DNA from: Cucumis sativus | Taxonomy: Eukaryota > Streptophyta > Magnoliopsida > Cucurbitales > Cucurbitaceae | Assembly (NCBI RefSeq): GCF_000004075.3 | Contig: NC_026657.2 | Location: 36,504,732-36,568,731 of the forward strand | Reading direction: 5' to 3' | DNA: 64,000 bases | In this document: positions 1-10,454 of the stretch, piece after piece | Layout of the letters: every line of letters starts with the position of its first letter | Position numbering within the stretch: position 1 is the stretch's first letter | The notes under the pieces: model-generated | Told to the model about the DNA's origin: nothing | The model's database searches: none | Seen by the model: only the letters and a program-made list of their open reading frames with translations | Made by a program: the position numbers and the translations under genes

Positions 1-2895
1 GGTTTGAAGCGGGAGATTTGGAGGTTCCTCCTCGGCGTCCTCACCAAGCAGCTTGTTGTAATGTGCGTGACCACCGCGATTTCAAAAGAAGCGGAGGCAG
101 GGTCGGGTGTGGAGTAAGAAGAAACATCCGAGCTCCAAGAATGAGATGGACTACAACTCTTCATGCTCATTTTGTACATGCCGTTGAGCTTCTTGGTGGC
201 CATGAAAGTAAATTTAATTTACATAACCAAAAATTAATCAATAACCCTAATGGCTAATCATTTAGTTTGTCACTTCATTATCGTTCACACATTCACCTTA
301 AGTAATTATTCTTCAGAACAAATTGTAAAAAATCAAATGCAATAGTGGAAACTTTTATTAATTAATGACCATTTTTTCTCTTTGTATCTCTCTGATTAGG
401 AGCTACACCAAAATCAGTATTGGAGCTTATGAATGTTAAGGACCTAACCCTAGCTCACGTCAAAAGCCATTTGCAGGTTGGTTTGGCTTTCTTTAACTTC
501 CGATATTATTTTCTCTATTTTTCCGATTTGGAGAATATAAACAAACAATTTAAAGTCAACCCAAAAACCCATTTAAGACTCTGAGTTTGGATATTTAGTT
601 TAACGTCAGGCAAGAAATCCTGATGATGTTATTTCCTCCCCCATTAGCATTTGACGAACAATAATTTAATCTCTGAACAAAGGGTCTTTAATTTCTTTAA
701 ATAAAAACAAAAAAATATTCTTTTATATCCCATATTTTTCCTCCCCTTAATAAAACATTTAAATTTTGTTTCCTAAAAACGTAGGCTTGTTTTCCCCTAA
801 TTTCTTTACTATGATTTTCATTTCAGATCTTTAGGTTTGTTAAGACCAAATTCTAGAAACAAAACATATCTAATTTAGTTTCAAACTTTAATTCAACAAA
901 CTTTTTTGGCTAATTTTCCAACGACAAATGATTAGGTATAGCTTAGGTGCTTCTAATTTTTTATTTTTTGAGCTATGAGAATGTGAATAAATGATTAAAA
1001 ACATATAGTAATTTAATTTGTGTGGGAGGGTGTAGAGTTGTAGTGTATGATTCTGCATTGAGAAGCACAATGGATGCTCCCTTTCATTTTCCTTTTGGGT
1101 TCCCTAGAACTTGATTTTGTCACTTAACATTTATCTTATTCTAGAAAAGTCTTACAATTTTTTTTTGAAGATTCATTAGAATGAGTAAGGTGTAAAAGAG
1201 AGAGTACAAAAGTTAAAGGACAAAAAAATGGCATCTAAAAGATCAGCAACTACAAGGAAGAGACTGTTAAAAAAACTAAAACACATTATTTTTTGTTTTT
1301 GGTTTTGTTGTTCATGCAGATGTACAGAACAGTGAAAAATACTGTGAAGGAAACAGCAGGTAAATAAATACAAAACACCTTTTCTTTTGATATATACATT
1401 TGTATATATATGGACTTTATTATTCTCAAATCCGTATATTTTACATACACTGTTAGTTTTGTTTGTACCAGTTTATATACAAAAAAAAATGAAATTGAAA
1501 TTCCTTTGAGAACTGATCAAGATGGGTTTTTTTTTTTTGGTAAATTGTAAATATTTTGTATAGATGATTGTGGAAGGCCTGAGGTTGAAGAAGATGGGAT
1601 GGTTTTATCTTCTTGTGTTAAAAAATCTAACTTTGGATCAAATCATTTCCAGAGAATCCAAAGGTATGATATATCTATCTATGCTTTTAATTACTTCTAC
1701 ATTTGAAAAGTGATTTCACAACAGTTTTTCTACTCTCTTTTTTCTCAAATCCTCACTTTTTTTTCAATGCTTAAAATTTTTCAAGCTATTTAAAATTTGT
1801 ATATATCATCATCTTTTTAACAGTTGCAAAGAGCTTGACATTAACACAAACTTTTATTGTGTGGACTTAAATACCCTCAAGATTGATTCCAATCTCTTAT
1901 GCTAAATATAATAAAAAGAAAATTAAAGTTAAGATGATGGTTAAAAAATTTAACAGGTTTAATTAGCATTCCATATTGGTATGTTGGAACCAGTGTGTGA
2001 TGAACACCTCAAATAAATAATCATAAAATAGAATCTTTGAAACTTATTTATTTAGAAGATAACTTTTTTTGTGTGTATATTCTTATTCAAACTTAGATGT
2101 TTTACAATACACCATTGTATTGTATAAATCTATTAGCTCTCCTTATAATACAATTAATAAATCCTATATTTAATTTATTAACTTAATGAACTCTCAAATA
2201 CCACATTTGATCAACTCTCTCATCAATTTGTTATGCTTAATTAATTAACTTTCTCAACTCTCATCAATCTAGTTGTTATAAACGTAAGGTTATGGACAAA
2301 ATGATGATGAGGAGGGTATAAGCTTGGACTTTGTGATTATGTAGGTAGTTTATGGTCTTAATTTAAAATCACTACAAATTCAAAATTTTAATTTATATTC
2401 ATATATTTGAACTTCTTGTTGCGTGCAGAAGTAGTTTGGTAACATCAATGCACAACAGTTGCCACAGAACCAAGTCAAACGCCGACGCTTTCGCTAAATC
2501 TAGAGGAATTAAGGTAATACATCATTATTCAAAATAATTTTTTTATTATTATTATTCAATACTTTCAATTAGAGAATATTTATAGATATAACAAAACATT
2601 TTGAAAACAACTCATGAAAATGGTTATTAGGTGTAAAATGCTGTCTTTCTTTACAAAAATTTAAAAAACGAAGCCTCAAATTAAAGTATATACAATTAAT
2701 CATTATTTTTAAAAAAAATTGAGTTATATTATAAAGTTATTTTTTATTTAATAAATATTATAGGTTGAAGGAAGCAATGGGGATTATCAGGAGGCAATTA
2801 CAATGGAGAGGATTAATTTAGAGTTCACTCTTGGAAGACCAAGTTGGCAATTGGATTTTGGTGATTCAAAGGAGCTTGCCCTTCTCAATTGCTAA
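1..2895 (+). CDS. KAN4: KANADI-type GARP transcription factor (KAN4/ATS-like), 3' part, with an apparent frameshift
   Basis: Seen: six exons read as 1-207 (open at the left edge), 400-476, 1320-1359, 1564-1664, 2429-2513 and 2764-2895 (stop TAA). Exons 1-3 encode the GARP/Myb-like DNA-binding domain (IRAPRMRWTTTLHAHF, then LGGHERATPKSVLEL, then AHVKSHLQMYRTVK). The last exon carries the KANADI C-terminal block LEFTLGRPSW and ends in LNC. Family knowledge: KANADI proteins are nuclear repressors that set abaxial organ polarity, and KAN4 (ATS) acts in ovule integument development. The HAHF and MNVKDL variants are, from memory, closer to KAN4 than to KAN1. Odd: exon 4 starts in an acidic, protein-like frame but reaches a stop just after an A7 tract (about 1620-1626). 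The rest of exon 4 and exons 5-6 are in frame only if one A is removed. This may be a real mutation or a homopolymer error. The N-terminus and promoter lie outside the window. Confidence 0.85.
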
Positions 2896-3880
2896 TTTTC
2901 TAAATTTCCAATCCAAAAATGAAAAAGAAAGAGAAAAAAAAGAAAAGTTAAGAAGCTAGAAAGAAAAATCTCCTGAGTTTAGTCTATTTTACTCATGCAT
3001 TAAAAAGATATCAACAAGAATGGATATCTCGATGTTTTGTCATCGATTTTGTGTTTTAGTTAAAGATGGAAAAACAAATAAAACAAAGCAGATTGATGTA
3101 CATAAGTGTATTCAAAAGAATCTAACTTTTAATTGGCAAAGGGAAGATTAAACCAAAGGTAATAATTATTTTTTGAACAAATTAATTGTTGTGGTGTTGA
3201 ATGTTCATTGATTTAAAAAATAACATTGTGTGTTATTGTTAATTGTCTCTCGTATCTTGTTGTCCGGTGGAAGATCCACAACTTTGAAAGCAAAAATCGA
3301 TATGATTTCAATGTTAATTCGCAATTCTCAACTGCTTCTAAAGTTTACTCAACATTCAATCTCAAATATGTACTCGACAAAGAAATGATTAGGCTCACAA
3401 AAAATCAAAAGATCGATCGAAAATATGTAAGACTAGAAATTTCTCTCCTTAGAATCAAAATCTTTTTCTTTAACTAATATATATAATCAAACAATTAAGC
3501 ATTCTTGATCTAAATTAACTTTAGATTTGTAACATTCAACAAGTTTTGTAACCATACAACGACGCTTACAAGTTTTGTAACTATAAAAAATATTTATAAT
3601 ATTTATCGTCCAACGTCAACAAGCAGTTACCGTCCCTCTGTGGTTCTCTTTTGAGACAAAAGATTTGGAGTCACCACCAATCAATTTAGGGTGCAATTAA
3701 ATACACGCAATGGTTGTAACAAATATAAACAATCTTGTATCAAATATAAACGATTGTACACAAAAAATACTAAAAAAATCGTTTAGATTTTACTACCCAA
3801 ATTAGCTGTTGTTGTCCGTCCCCAAACTAGCTGCAAGCCGCTCCTCCATTCAAACCCGAGTCCGCATCAGATTCGATCCC
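2896..3880. other. Intergenic stretch after the KANADI gene
   Basis: No gene is recognised. Sequence right after the stop codon (about 2896-3130) is A-rich and is probably the KANADI 3' UTR. A short open frame at 3226-3477 has no recognisable domain and AT-driven composition, so it is not called. At about 3715-3790 there are words such as aaatataaacgattgtac, which also occur in the repeats near 38.0 and 44.4 kb, suggesting an old repeat fragment. Confidence 0.5.
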
Positions 3881-4215
3881 AGCTCATCCGTTTCCTTTGT
3901 CCAACCAAGCCGCTAGCTCACAGGAGTTGTTCCCAGCCAAATTTTGCGTCGTTCTCTGCTCTTCCCCGTGTTGTCTGAGCCGCCATGCGCTGGTCCTGTT
4001 CGTCGATCTGCTTACTAATTTTTTTTTTGTGAGTTTTGTTAGTTGGTGGTTGATATGGGTATTTGGAATACCCATTAAAAGGGGTTTTAAAAAATTATTA
4101 TGGAACAAATGTTCGAACTTTTGTTGCCCTTCCAAGGTTCATTCGGAGATAACTTTGAATTCAATTTGTGGTTTTCCAACACAATTGGAGTTTGGGTTTC
4201 GAGATCAAATTGGGT
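3830..4215 (+). other. Less AT-rich leader-like segment, identity unknown
   Basis: Composition changes sharply here compared with its surroundings, with several CG dinucleotides between 3830 and 4010, and an open frame runs 3897-4217 (106 codons). The segment ends at a GTAGGT that could act as a splice donor near 4214. It looks like the first exon or 5' UTR of a transcript or of a mobile element, but no downstream coding exon was found and the predicted peptide matches no family I know. An opposite-strand open frame covers the same stretch, so coding status cannot be decided by eye. Confidence 0.25.
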
Positions 4216-4439
4216 AGGTAATTGGAAATAATTAAGGTTAATTGTAATTGATAATTCTTTTATTGTTTAAGTTGAATCTGATTTCAAATCATTTTATTTT
4301 ATATTTTTACATTAATTTTTTTGTTTTACTTTCTCTCAATTTTGTATATCAGTGTTGTGATATACTTGTATTATATATATTAGTTGATTAATATACTTAC
4401 TACGTGATTTTTGTTTTATTAAATTTTATGCAATTCATT

Positions 4440-4860
4440 ATAGTGTTATTATGTATATGAATGATGTAACTCAATGTATCATTATCAAGTATATCAACAA
4501 TATATTGTTAAAACATATCAGTAAAGTGAATCATTATTAAGTATATGAATCAAGTTTACAAGTGTATATCAATAGTATATCAAGTGTATAAGTAGGACTT
4601 CAAGCATATCAAGTGTATAAGTAGGACTTCAAGCATATCAAGTGCATTTACTCAATCAATTGTATAAGTGAAAAATACTAAATACATTTGTAGCGTATCA
4701 GGTGTATCAAACATATATTAGTAATGTTTTGGGTGTGAATCAAAAAGTATCGAGTGTATCAAAGAGTATCAAGTACATCAAGTGTATCAATCAAATGTAA
4801 GTGTATTAAGAAGTATCAGGTGTATCAGACGTGTATAAGGTGTATCAAATGTATATTTAG
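4440..4860. repeat. Degenerate gtatcaa-type minisatellite with a 29-bp direct repeat
   Basis: Words of the form gtatcaagtgtatcaa recur through the block. Inside it a 29-bp unit (starting atcaagtgtataagtagg) occurs twice back to back at 4579-4607 and 4608-4636, followed by a short third start. The sequence is simple-sequence-like, and the open frame over 4754-4939 is a by-product of it. Confidence 0.75.
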
Positions 4861-5270
4861 TAACAAGAAACTTTGTGAGATATGTGGGTTGGGTTTCGTT
4901 TTTGTCATTTTTGCAAATAATAAAATGTGTGTGCTATAGACTTAATTATTATAACTTATTTTGCCATTTTTGCAAGTGCCCCTTGTTTTATTTCATTTTT
5001 ATTTAAGAAAATAAGTTTGATTTTTGCATTGTCTTAATTTCGAAAATGTTGTTTTTAATTAAGTAATGACCTCAGCTATGGCTTTTCTCTAACGTTTTGT
5101 ACGAGCCAATGAAGCCCACGTCAAGCCAAAGGTATTGCCAACGTCATCCTGTTTGCACGTCGATTTTATCTCCCCCGACATAGTACTATTGACATTCTCT
5201 CCAACATGACTTCTGTGTCAGGAGAGACATTCCCGACTCGTTTGTGAATTTTGCCAATGCATTTATGCGT
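4860..5270. other. Unassigned sequence between the minisatellite and the Copia relic
   Basis: No gene is seen. The part 5090-5270 is richer in G+C and carries cgtcgat / ccgacat / gtcaggagagacattcccgac words reminiscent of the ends of DNA transposons, but no terminal repeat pair could be identified. Confidence 0.3.
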
Positions 5271-5279
5271 CGAGATAAA

Positions 5280-6640
5280 CACTACTTATAGGTAAGAATG
5301 TTGCTTTTCAGTTCAACTCAAAGATACTCTTACTTATAGATAGCAGGTTATAAGAAATTATAGGAACATGTAACACATTATGTAAGAACAAACCTTCAAA
5401 GGGAAAAATCTACCTGTTCCTATCAATAGGGCCAAAGATCCATATGCAATTCTTATTTTTTTCATCACAACACACAATGATATAGAACACAAAATATCCA
5501 GAGGAACCTAAAATGATATGTGGTGTCAAAATCCAGAATCCAAGGGTTCTTCCCATCAACACTAATAAGATTGAAGGACTGAGGTATACCTAATTGGACA
5601 ATAACTTTTAGTGTGGTTGGATTTGGGATCGTCTGGTTTCCAATTTGACTAGTTGACTGAGAAGATCTAGCAGACTTACTCACATAAGCCCACTATGTGA
5701 TCTATTTGTCGTTTGGAGAGTGTTTCTTACCTCTTAATGGACGACCATGTAATTTCCAGCACTGCTCCTTAGTATGTCAATGTTTCTTGTAATGTTCACA
5801 AATAGGGATCAATTTTCAATTGTGTTTCTTGTTGTCATGAGTAGAGGACTTTGCAATAAAGGCAACATAATCGACAGTAGAGGTTGTCACAATATTCATA
5901 GCGCTTATATGATCCTCCTCAAGGTGGAGTTCAGAACAAACCTCCATCAAGGAGATAATAGGTCTTTAGCCCAGTATATAGTCGTGGACTACATCAAACT
6001 TGAAGTTAGACCAATAAGAAAGTCATAATTTTGTTAATCTTTTTAATTCTAGAGTGTTGTATGCCATCAATGGAACAATTCCGGACAATTTTCTGCATAG
6101 GTCCATTTCCTACTAAATGAGGAAGAGTTTGTTAAAAAAGGATGTTACATCCCCTGCTTGCATTCATGGACTTGTTTCCGTAGTGTGTCTAGGCGAGAGG
6201 CATTCTGATGCTTGAAATACAATTTTTTGTATCGTGTCCCAAATATCCTTAGCAGTTGTAGTGTACAGTAAGAGCTTGCCACTCTATGGCTCTATACTGT
6301 TGAGCAATGTGGCTTGAATAAGAGAATCATATCCTTTCTAGTATCATTTATGTGGGTCTCCTGGTGGAGAACGAGATATCTCCCCTGTCAGAAAACCAAA
6401 TTTATGACATCCCTTAAGAGCCATTTTAACAAACTGAGACCATGAGAAATAGTTCTGATCATTCAATTTCTTCCCTTGAAAAATATATTGCAGAGCCACT
6501 GTAATAGACACAAAAAAAGATGTTAAAGTTGAGAATGATGTTATCGGATTCTCGAAATACAAAGGTGACATTTTATGAAGGCTAGGACAAGGGGTGTTCG
6601 AAGTAGCCTCCAATGTCGCCTCAATCTCCTCTACTTGATT
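5280..6640 (-). pseudogene. Ty1/Copia retrotransposon gag-protease relic
   Basis: Read on the minus strand from high to low coordinates, the translation gives in order: a Copia gag start (KLNDQNYFSWSQFVKMALKG, about 6470-6410), gag continuation (SLIQATLLNSIEP near 6290, then KDIWDT), a decayed zinc knuckle (CEHYKKH then QCWKLHGRP, about 5810-5710), the protease region (GKNPWILD, about 5550, where the usual D-S/T-G-A site now reads DFDTT) and the stretch LHNVLHVP near 5380. Many stops and frameshifts interrupt it. It is therefore dead, and no integrase, reverse transcriptase or LTR was recognised next to it. Copia gag binds RNA and the protease matures the polyprotein in intact elements; this copy cannot do either. 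Confidence 0.85.
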
Positions 6641-6781
6641 GTCCAAGTTGTATGATTCTAAGGCTTTCATGCCTTGGTAGTTTGCGTAAACTAAATACAA
6701 GTTTTATTTTTATCTTTTTTAAAATGTGTTTTAGTATGATTCATTTACTTTTTATCATCTATTTTATATTCAAGGTAAAAG

Positions 6782-6955
6782 ATGTATCACCAGCGCGGTC
6801 TTTCGGCAATCAAGGCAAAAATGGAGGTGTCTTCCCTCGCCATGATGCCATGCCTAAGGTTGATGCTCTAACTGAGAAGCCACTCAAATTTTACCATGCC
6901 GATGATGTCAAGAAACCACTTGTTGACAAGCGCAAATCCAAGCCCACCACACTCA
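6782..6955 (+). pseudogene. Ribosomal protein eL6 (RPL6) fragment, frameshifted, first part
   Basis: The translation [13 protein letters not shown] at 6782-6820 continues, after a one-base loss in the run aaaaatgg, as [10 protein letters not shown] and then [20 protein letters not shown]. This is the N-terminal/central part of plant 60S ribosomal protein eL6. The frameshift, the missing N-terminus and the abrupt end near 6955 mark it as a pseudogene fragment. The second eL6 piece lies at 7427-7492, with sugar-transporter sequence inserted or joined between them. Confidence 0.85.
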
Positions 6956-7085
6956 TATTTCTTATATATCTATCATTTGGAAAAATTATTCTTATCCAAA
7001 CGTCAAAATAAATAGAGAACAAAAAAAGTATAAACTCCACCAAATTGTTGCATCAAATGACTCTTCACTATCACATTTTCAAATA

Positions 7086-7408
7086 GGTATTACCTCAATT
7101 GATGCAGCTACATTTGGCCTTGGCACTATTCATGTACAATAATAAATCGATGTGCTTAGTGGCTGATTTTCTTTATCTGAACTCTGTTTTTCAACAATGA
7201 CTTGCATGTTTTTTAGGTTGTTGTCACTGCAGTTACAACATGTGTGATTGACCGAGCTGGACGTCGTCTTCTACGAGTTTCATCTTATTATTATTGATTC
7301 TTTTCATTATTGTATGTCTTTTTTAATTATCTTATAATTTTATTTCAGATTTCTTCTGCTGGAATGACTCTTAGCCGTTTTATTTTTGCTGTGGCATTCT
7401 TTCTAAAG
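7086..7408 (+). pseudogene. Sugar transporter (ERD6-like, MFS) fragment, three exon pieces
   Basis: Three exon-like pieces keep splice borders: 7086-7133 (GITSIDAATFGLGTI), 7217-7276 (VVVTAVTTCVIDRAGRRLL, after a TTTTTTAG acceptor, before GTTTCA) and 7349-7408 ([11 protein letters not shown] then AVAFFLK, after TTTCAG, before GTAAAC). The order and the D-R-A-G-R-R signature match the loop between membrane helices in the second half of ERD6-like monosaccharide transporters. Only about 56 codons remain of a protein near 480 residues, so it is a fragment. Because introns are kept, it arose by DNA-level duplication or capture and not by reverse transcription. Confidence 0.75.
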
Positions 7409-7426
7409 GTAAACTAGTTCCCATTG

Positions 7427-7492
7427 GAAGGTTTAAGGGAAAGAGAGTTGTGTTCTTGAAGCAACTTCCATTTGGGCTGCTTCTAGTGACTG
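7427..7492 (+). pseudogene. Ribosomal protein eL6 fragment, second part
   Basis: Translation [14 protein letters not shown] then GLLLVTG matches the central KOW-like part of eL6, ending at a GTGTGT donor where plant RPL6 genes are expected to have an intron. It starts only 18 bases after the sugar-transporter exon ends. The residues that should lie between this piece and the first eL6 piece are missing. The next eL6 exon was not found downstream. Confidence 0.8.
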
Positions 7493-8400
7493 GTGTGTTT
7501 TGATGAATTTCTCTAATTTCCTTTCTTTATAAATTTCGATTTAAAATCACACCATTTTGGGGATTTTGTTCATTTGGTTTGTTCCGTTTTTCCACATTCT
7601 TTATGAACTTGTGTTTGATTTTCATTGGAAGTCTTATTTATGTTATCTTAACATCATAGCAATTCTTTGCCTTAGGTAATTTACATATTATCTCAAATGT
7701 CTTACCTGCATAACGTTTACCATTGAGAAGTAAGAAGTTGGATACTTTGGGTTTTACATTATGGCAGTATTAATTGTTGAAGCTCGAAAGCAGTTAATAT
7801 TGAATTTTTTTTCTTCCCATATAATTAACTGCTAAAAAACAAAACATAAGAAAAAAAAATCTCTTTAATTTGCTCAATTTTCTTAAGTAGCCTCCTCCCC
7901 CAATAGATTTCATTTTGGGCATTTTATATCTAGAAGACATAAGATGTAATTTGCCACTCTTTCATATGCATACTTTTGAGTAATTTTTAGTTTCAAAGTT
8001 ACATTTACGTAGTTTTAACTTGTTTTGATAGTTAAAATGTCATTTAGAGATCTACTTTGTGGATACTTCTTATCCGCTTTGAGTGAAACTGTCTCTGTTA
8101 TTTGATGTTATTTAATTTTTTTATAATTCATGATCTATTTGAAAGCTTATGTTGTAGGTTTGGGCTAATTCATATGATTGCTTAGGGTGGATTTTGGACC
8201 CTCCAAAATAGACTATCAACTCTGTCAACATAATTTTTTTTTTTTTTTTGTTAAGGATGACAGGTTACTTAGTGAAACTACTCACTTTCACTTTCTTTGC
8301 CGTTGGAGCCAAGTTGAAAATATAAACACAATATTAAGATTTCATTTTGTATATATACAGGTAAAAGAGAAATGCTATAGTTTTTAAAGAAAACATTAAT
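7493..8400. other. Non-coding stretch after the composite pseudogene
   Basis: T-rich, intron-like sequence without a recognisable exon. It may be the leftover eL6 intron plus flanking DNA. A 17-base T run lies at about 8233-8249. Nothing else supportable. Confidence 0.4.
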
Positions 8401-8774
8401 TTTATTGATTTGTCGTGTTTAAGAAAAAAATATCAATACCAAAACGATGACAAACATTTAATATCGGACAATTATTGACAAAAGTAGTTGACAAACTGAC
8501 ATAGAAAGATCTGTGATGTCAGTTTAAAACCAACATTAAAAAAGCTATAAAAACATGTTCGTAGATGTCGGTTAAAAACTGACACCATACCTCTGTAATG
8601 TTAGTTTTAAATCGACATTGTTGACATCTATAATGTTAGTTTAAAATCGATGTCAAAGAAAAATATACATTAAAAGCCTTTAATGACACGTTCATAGATG
8701 TTGGTTGACAACCGACACCATATCTCTATAATGTCAGTTTAAAGCTGACATTAAAGCCCAATTTTGTTGTAGTA
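8400..8774. mobile_element. CACTA-like non-autonomous element, end fragment
   Basis: Several copies of the subterminal word atgtc(a/g)gtttaaaac and its inverse gacattaaa fill 8510-8755. The block ends in TTTTGTTGTAGT (8762-8773), the inverse of the CACTACAACAAAA terminus common to plant CACTA/EnSpm elements. No left terminus is seen, so the element is truncated or decayed. The related words tcagtctaaaaccaacatta appear again at 57.60-57.70 kb. Confidence 0.55.
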
Positions 8775-8787
8775 TAAACGTACCAAC

Positions 8788-10015
8788 TCCAATTATGAAC
8801 TTAATGAACCAAGTATGTCACCCTTATCTATATTAAATTGTCACTGTGTTCATCGATAACACAATGGTTTGCTCTAATAAGAGAGAAAAGTGTGTTGAGG
8901 ATGTCAAAGTAGTGTTGCGAACGTTGGGTGACATGTAATTGTATGCTAAGTTCAGTGAATGTGAGTTTTGGCTCATACATGTAACATTCTTAATTCTTGT
9001 TAATATAGCTGAGGGTGTAATAAAGTTTAAAAGTTGAAGTAGTACTCAAGTGGGAACAACCTACAACAATTACTAAGCTTAGTAGTTTTCTTGGTTTAGC
9101 TAGATATTACCAATGTTTTGTTAAAGGATTCTCGAAATTAACTTTTCCATTAACGAATTTGACCAAGAACTCTAATTTTATGTGGACGGAAGAGTGTGAA
9201 CAAAGCTGAAGAAACAGCTTGTTTCAGCACTTGTTTTAACATTTTTCGGTGCCCAATGATAATTTCAAATTTTACTATAATGTTTTTCATTAGGGTTTAG
9301 GTTGCCTTTTAATGTAGAAAGGTAAGGTGAGAGCTTAAGCTCCAAGACAGTCGAAGAAGCATGAGTATAATTATCCAACTCATGATCTAGAATTAGCTAC
9401 GTACAATAGTGTTGGCATTCAAAGTGTAGCAACATTATTTATATGAAGGAAAAGTGTCGTAAGAGATTATGAGAGCTTAAAGTTTATCTTTTATTCCAAA
9501 GGATTTCACTATGTGACGTCAAAGATGATTAAAATTGATCAAAGATTATGACTACACCTTCGATTACCATCCAAGAAAAGCATAGGAAAAGCATATTAAA
9601 GAATTGTAATGCATTCTTGATAGCGACTCTCAGAGAGGTAGCATGCATAGTTCCAAGCAAGATTGACTCTTATTGACAAGAGTATTGAGGTTGAACAGAA
9701 TGATGAAAGTTTTAAGTAGATGAGAGATATAGTGAAAACAAGGCTTTCAAATAGACTATGACTTAGGAGGTCGTGGAGCATTAATAAGACAAAATCGATT
9801 GTGTGTTCTTGATAAATTAAAAGTACATGTGTATCGAACTTTAAAACAATACTATTAGTGGCCTATAATGAAGCGAGAGCTAGTTGGATATGTCTTGATT
9901 TGCCAAGAAGTTAAACTACATTAAACAACAAGATTATTACGATGGATTTCGTATTTGGACTTTCTCAAACTCAAAGAAATCATGATGACATATGGGTGAT
10001 AGTTAACAAACAGAT
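8788..10015 (+). pseudogene. Ty3/Gypsy retrotransposon pol relic (RT, RNase H, integrase)
   Basis: The frames read in order: the RT catalytic region (VTVFIDNTMV, where intact elements have IDD, about 8835), the RT end (LYAKFSECEFWL, about 8940), the RT/RNase H junction (FLGLARYYQCFVKGFSKL, about 9090-9150), RNase H (YNYPTHDLELA, about 9365, then ESLKF), the integrase zinc-finger region (YRTLKQYY then WPIMKREL, about 9833-9885) and the integrase core start (MDFVFGLSQTQ, about 9940). Frameshifts and stops are frequent and the RT aspartate pair is damaged. It begins 14 bases after the CACTA-like end at 8774. Confidence 0.85.
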
Positions 10016-10454
10016 GAATATTATTATAGTTGTTTGTTGTTGATAACTATTACTATTATTATTTTTTATACATTCATTCTTGAAACTGAAAAAGAAAAAT
10101 AAGGAAAATTCATAAGCATTACTTGAGAGAGACAAATGAATGGAGAATCTAAGCCTCCAAAACACTACCAAAATTCCATTACAACAATGTCTCAAAATTT
10201 AGGTGAGCCTCTTTACTTAAATACAATGCTAATCACCTGATATGGAAAAACTCAAGCATTTTCCTATCTCAAAACTCAATTCTACCTCTCCTTAAACTCA
10301 ACTATGGAAAAGGTATGTTTTAAGCATATTTACAACACCTACAAATCACTCCCTTTCTTTGTGTTATAAATACATACGTACAACAGAATGAGCCTCGAAA
10401 AACTAGGCTCATAATGCATCAAGAGTTCAAGTTCCTATAATCTACACTGCAAGG

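Noticed and set aside
3884..4217. Overlapping open frames on both strands near 4 kb as a pair of genes
   Set aside because: Neither peptide has recognisable features and both frames exist only because of local composition. Kept only as a leader-like segment.
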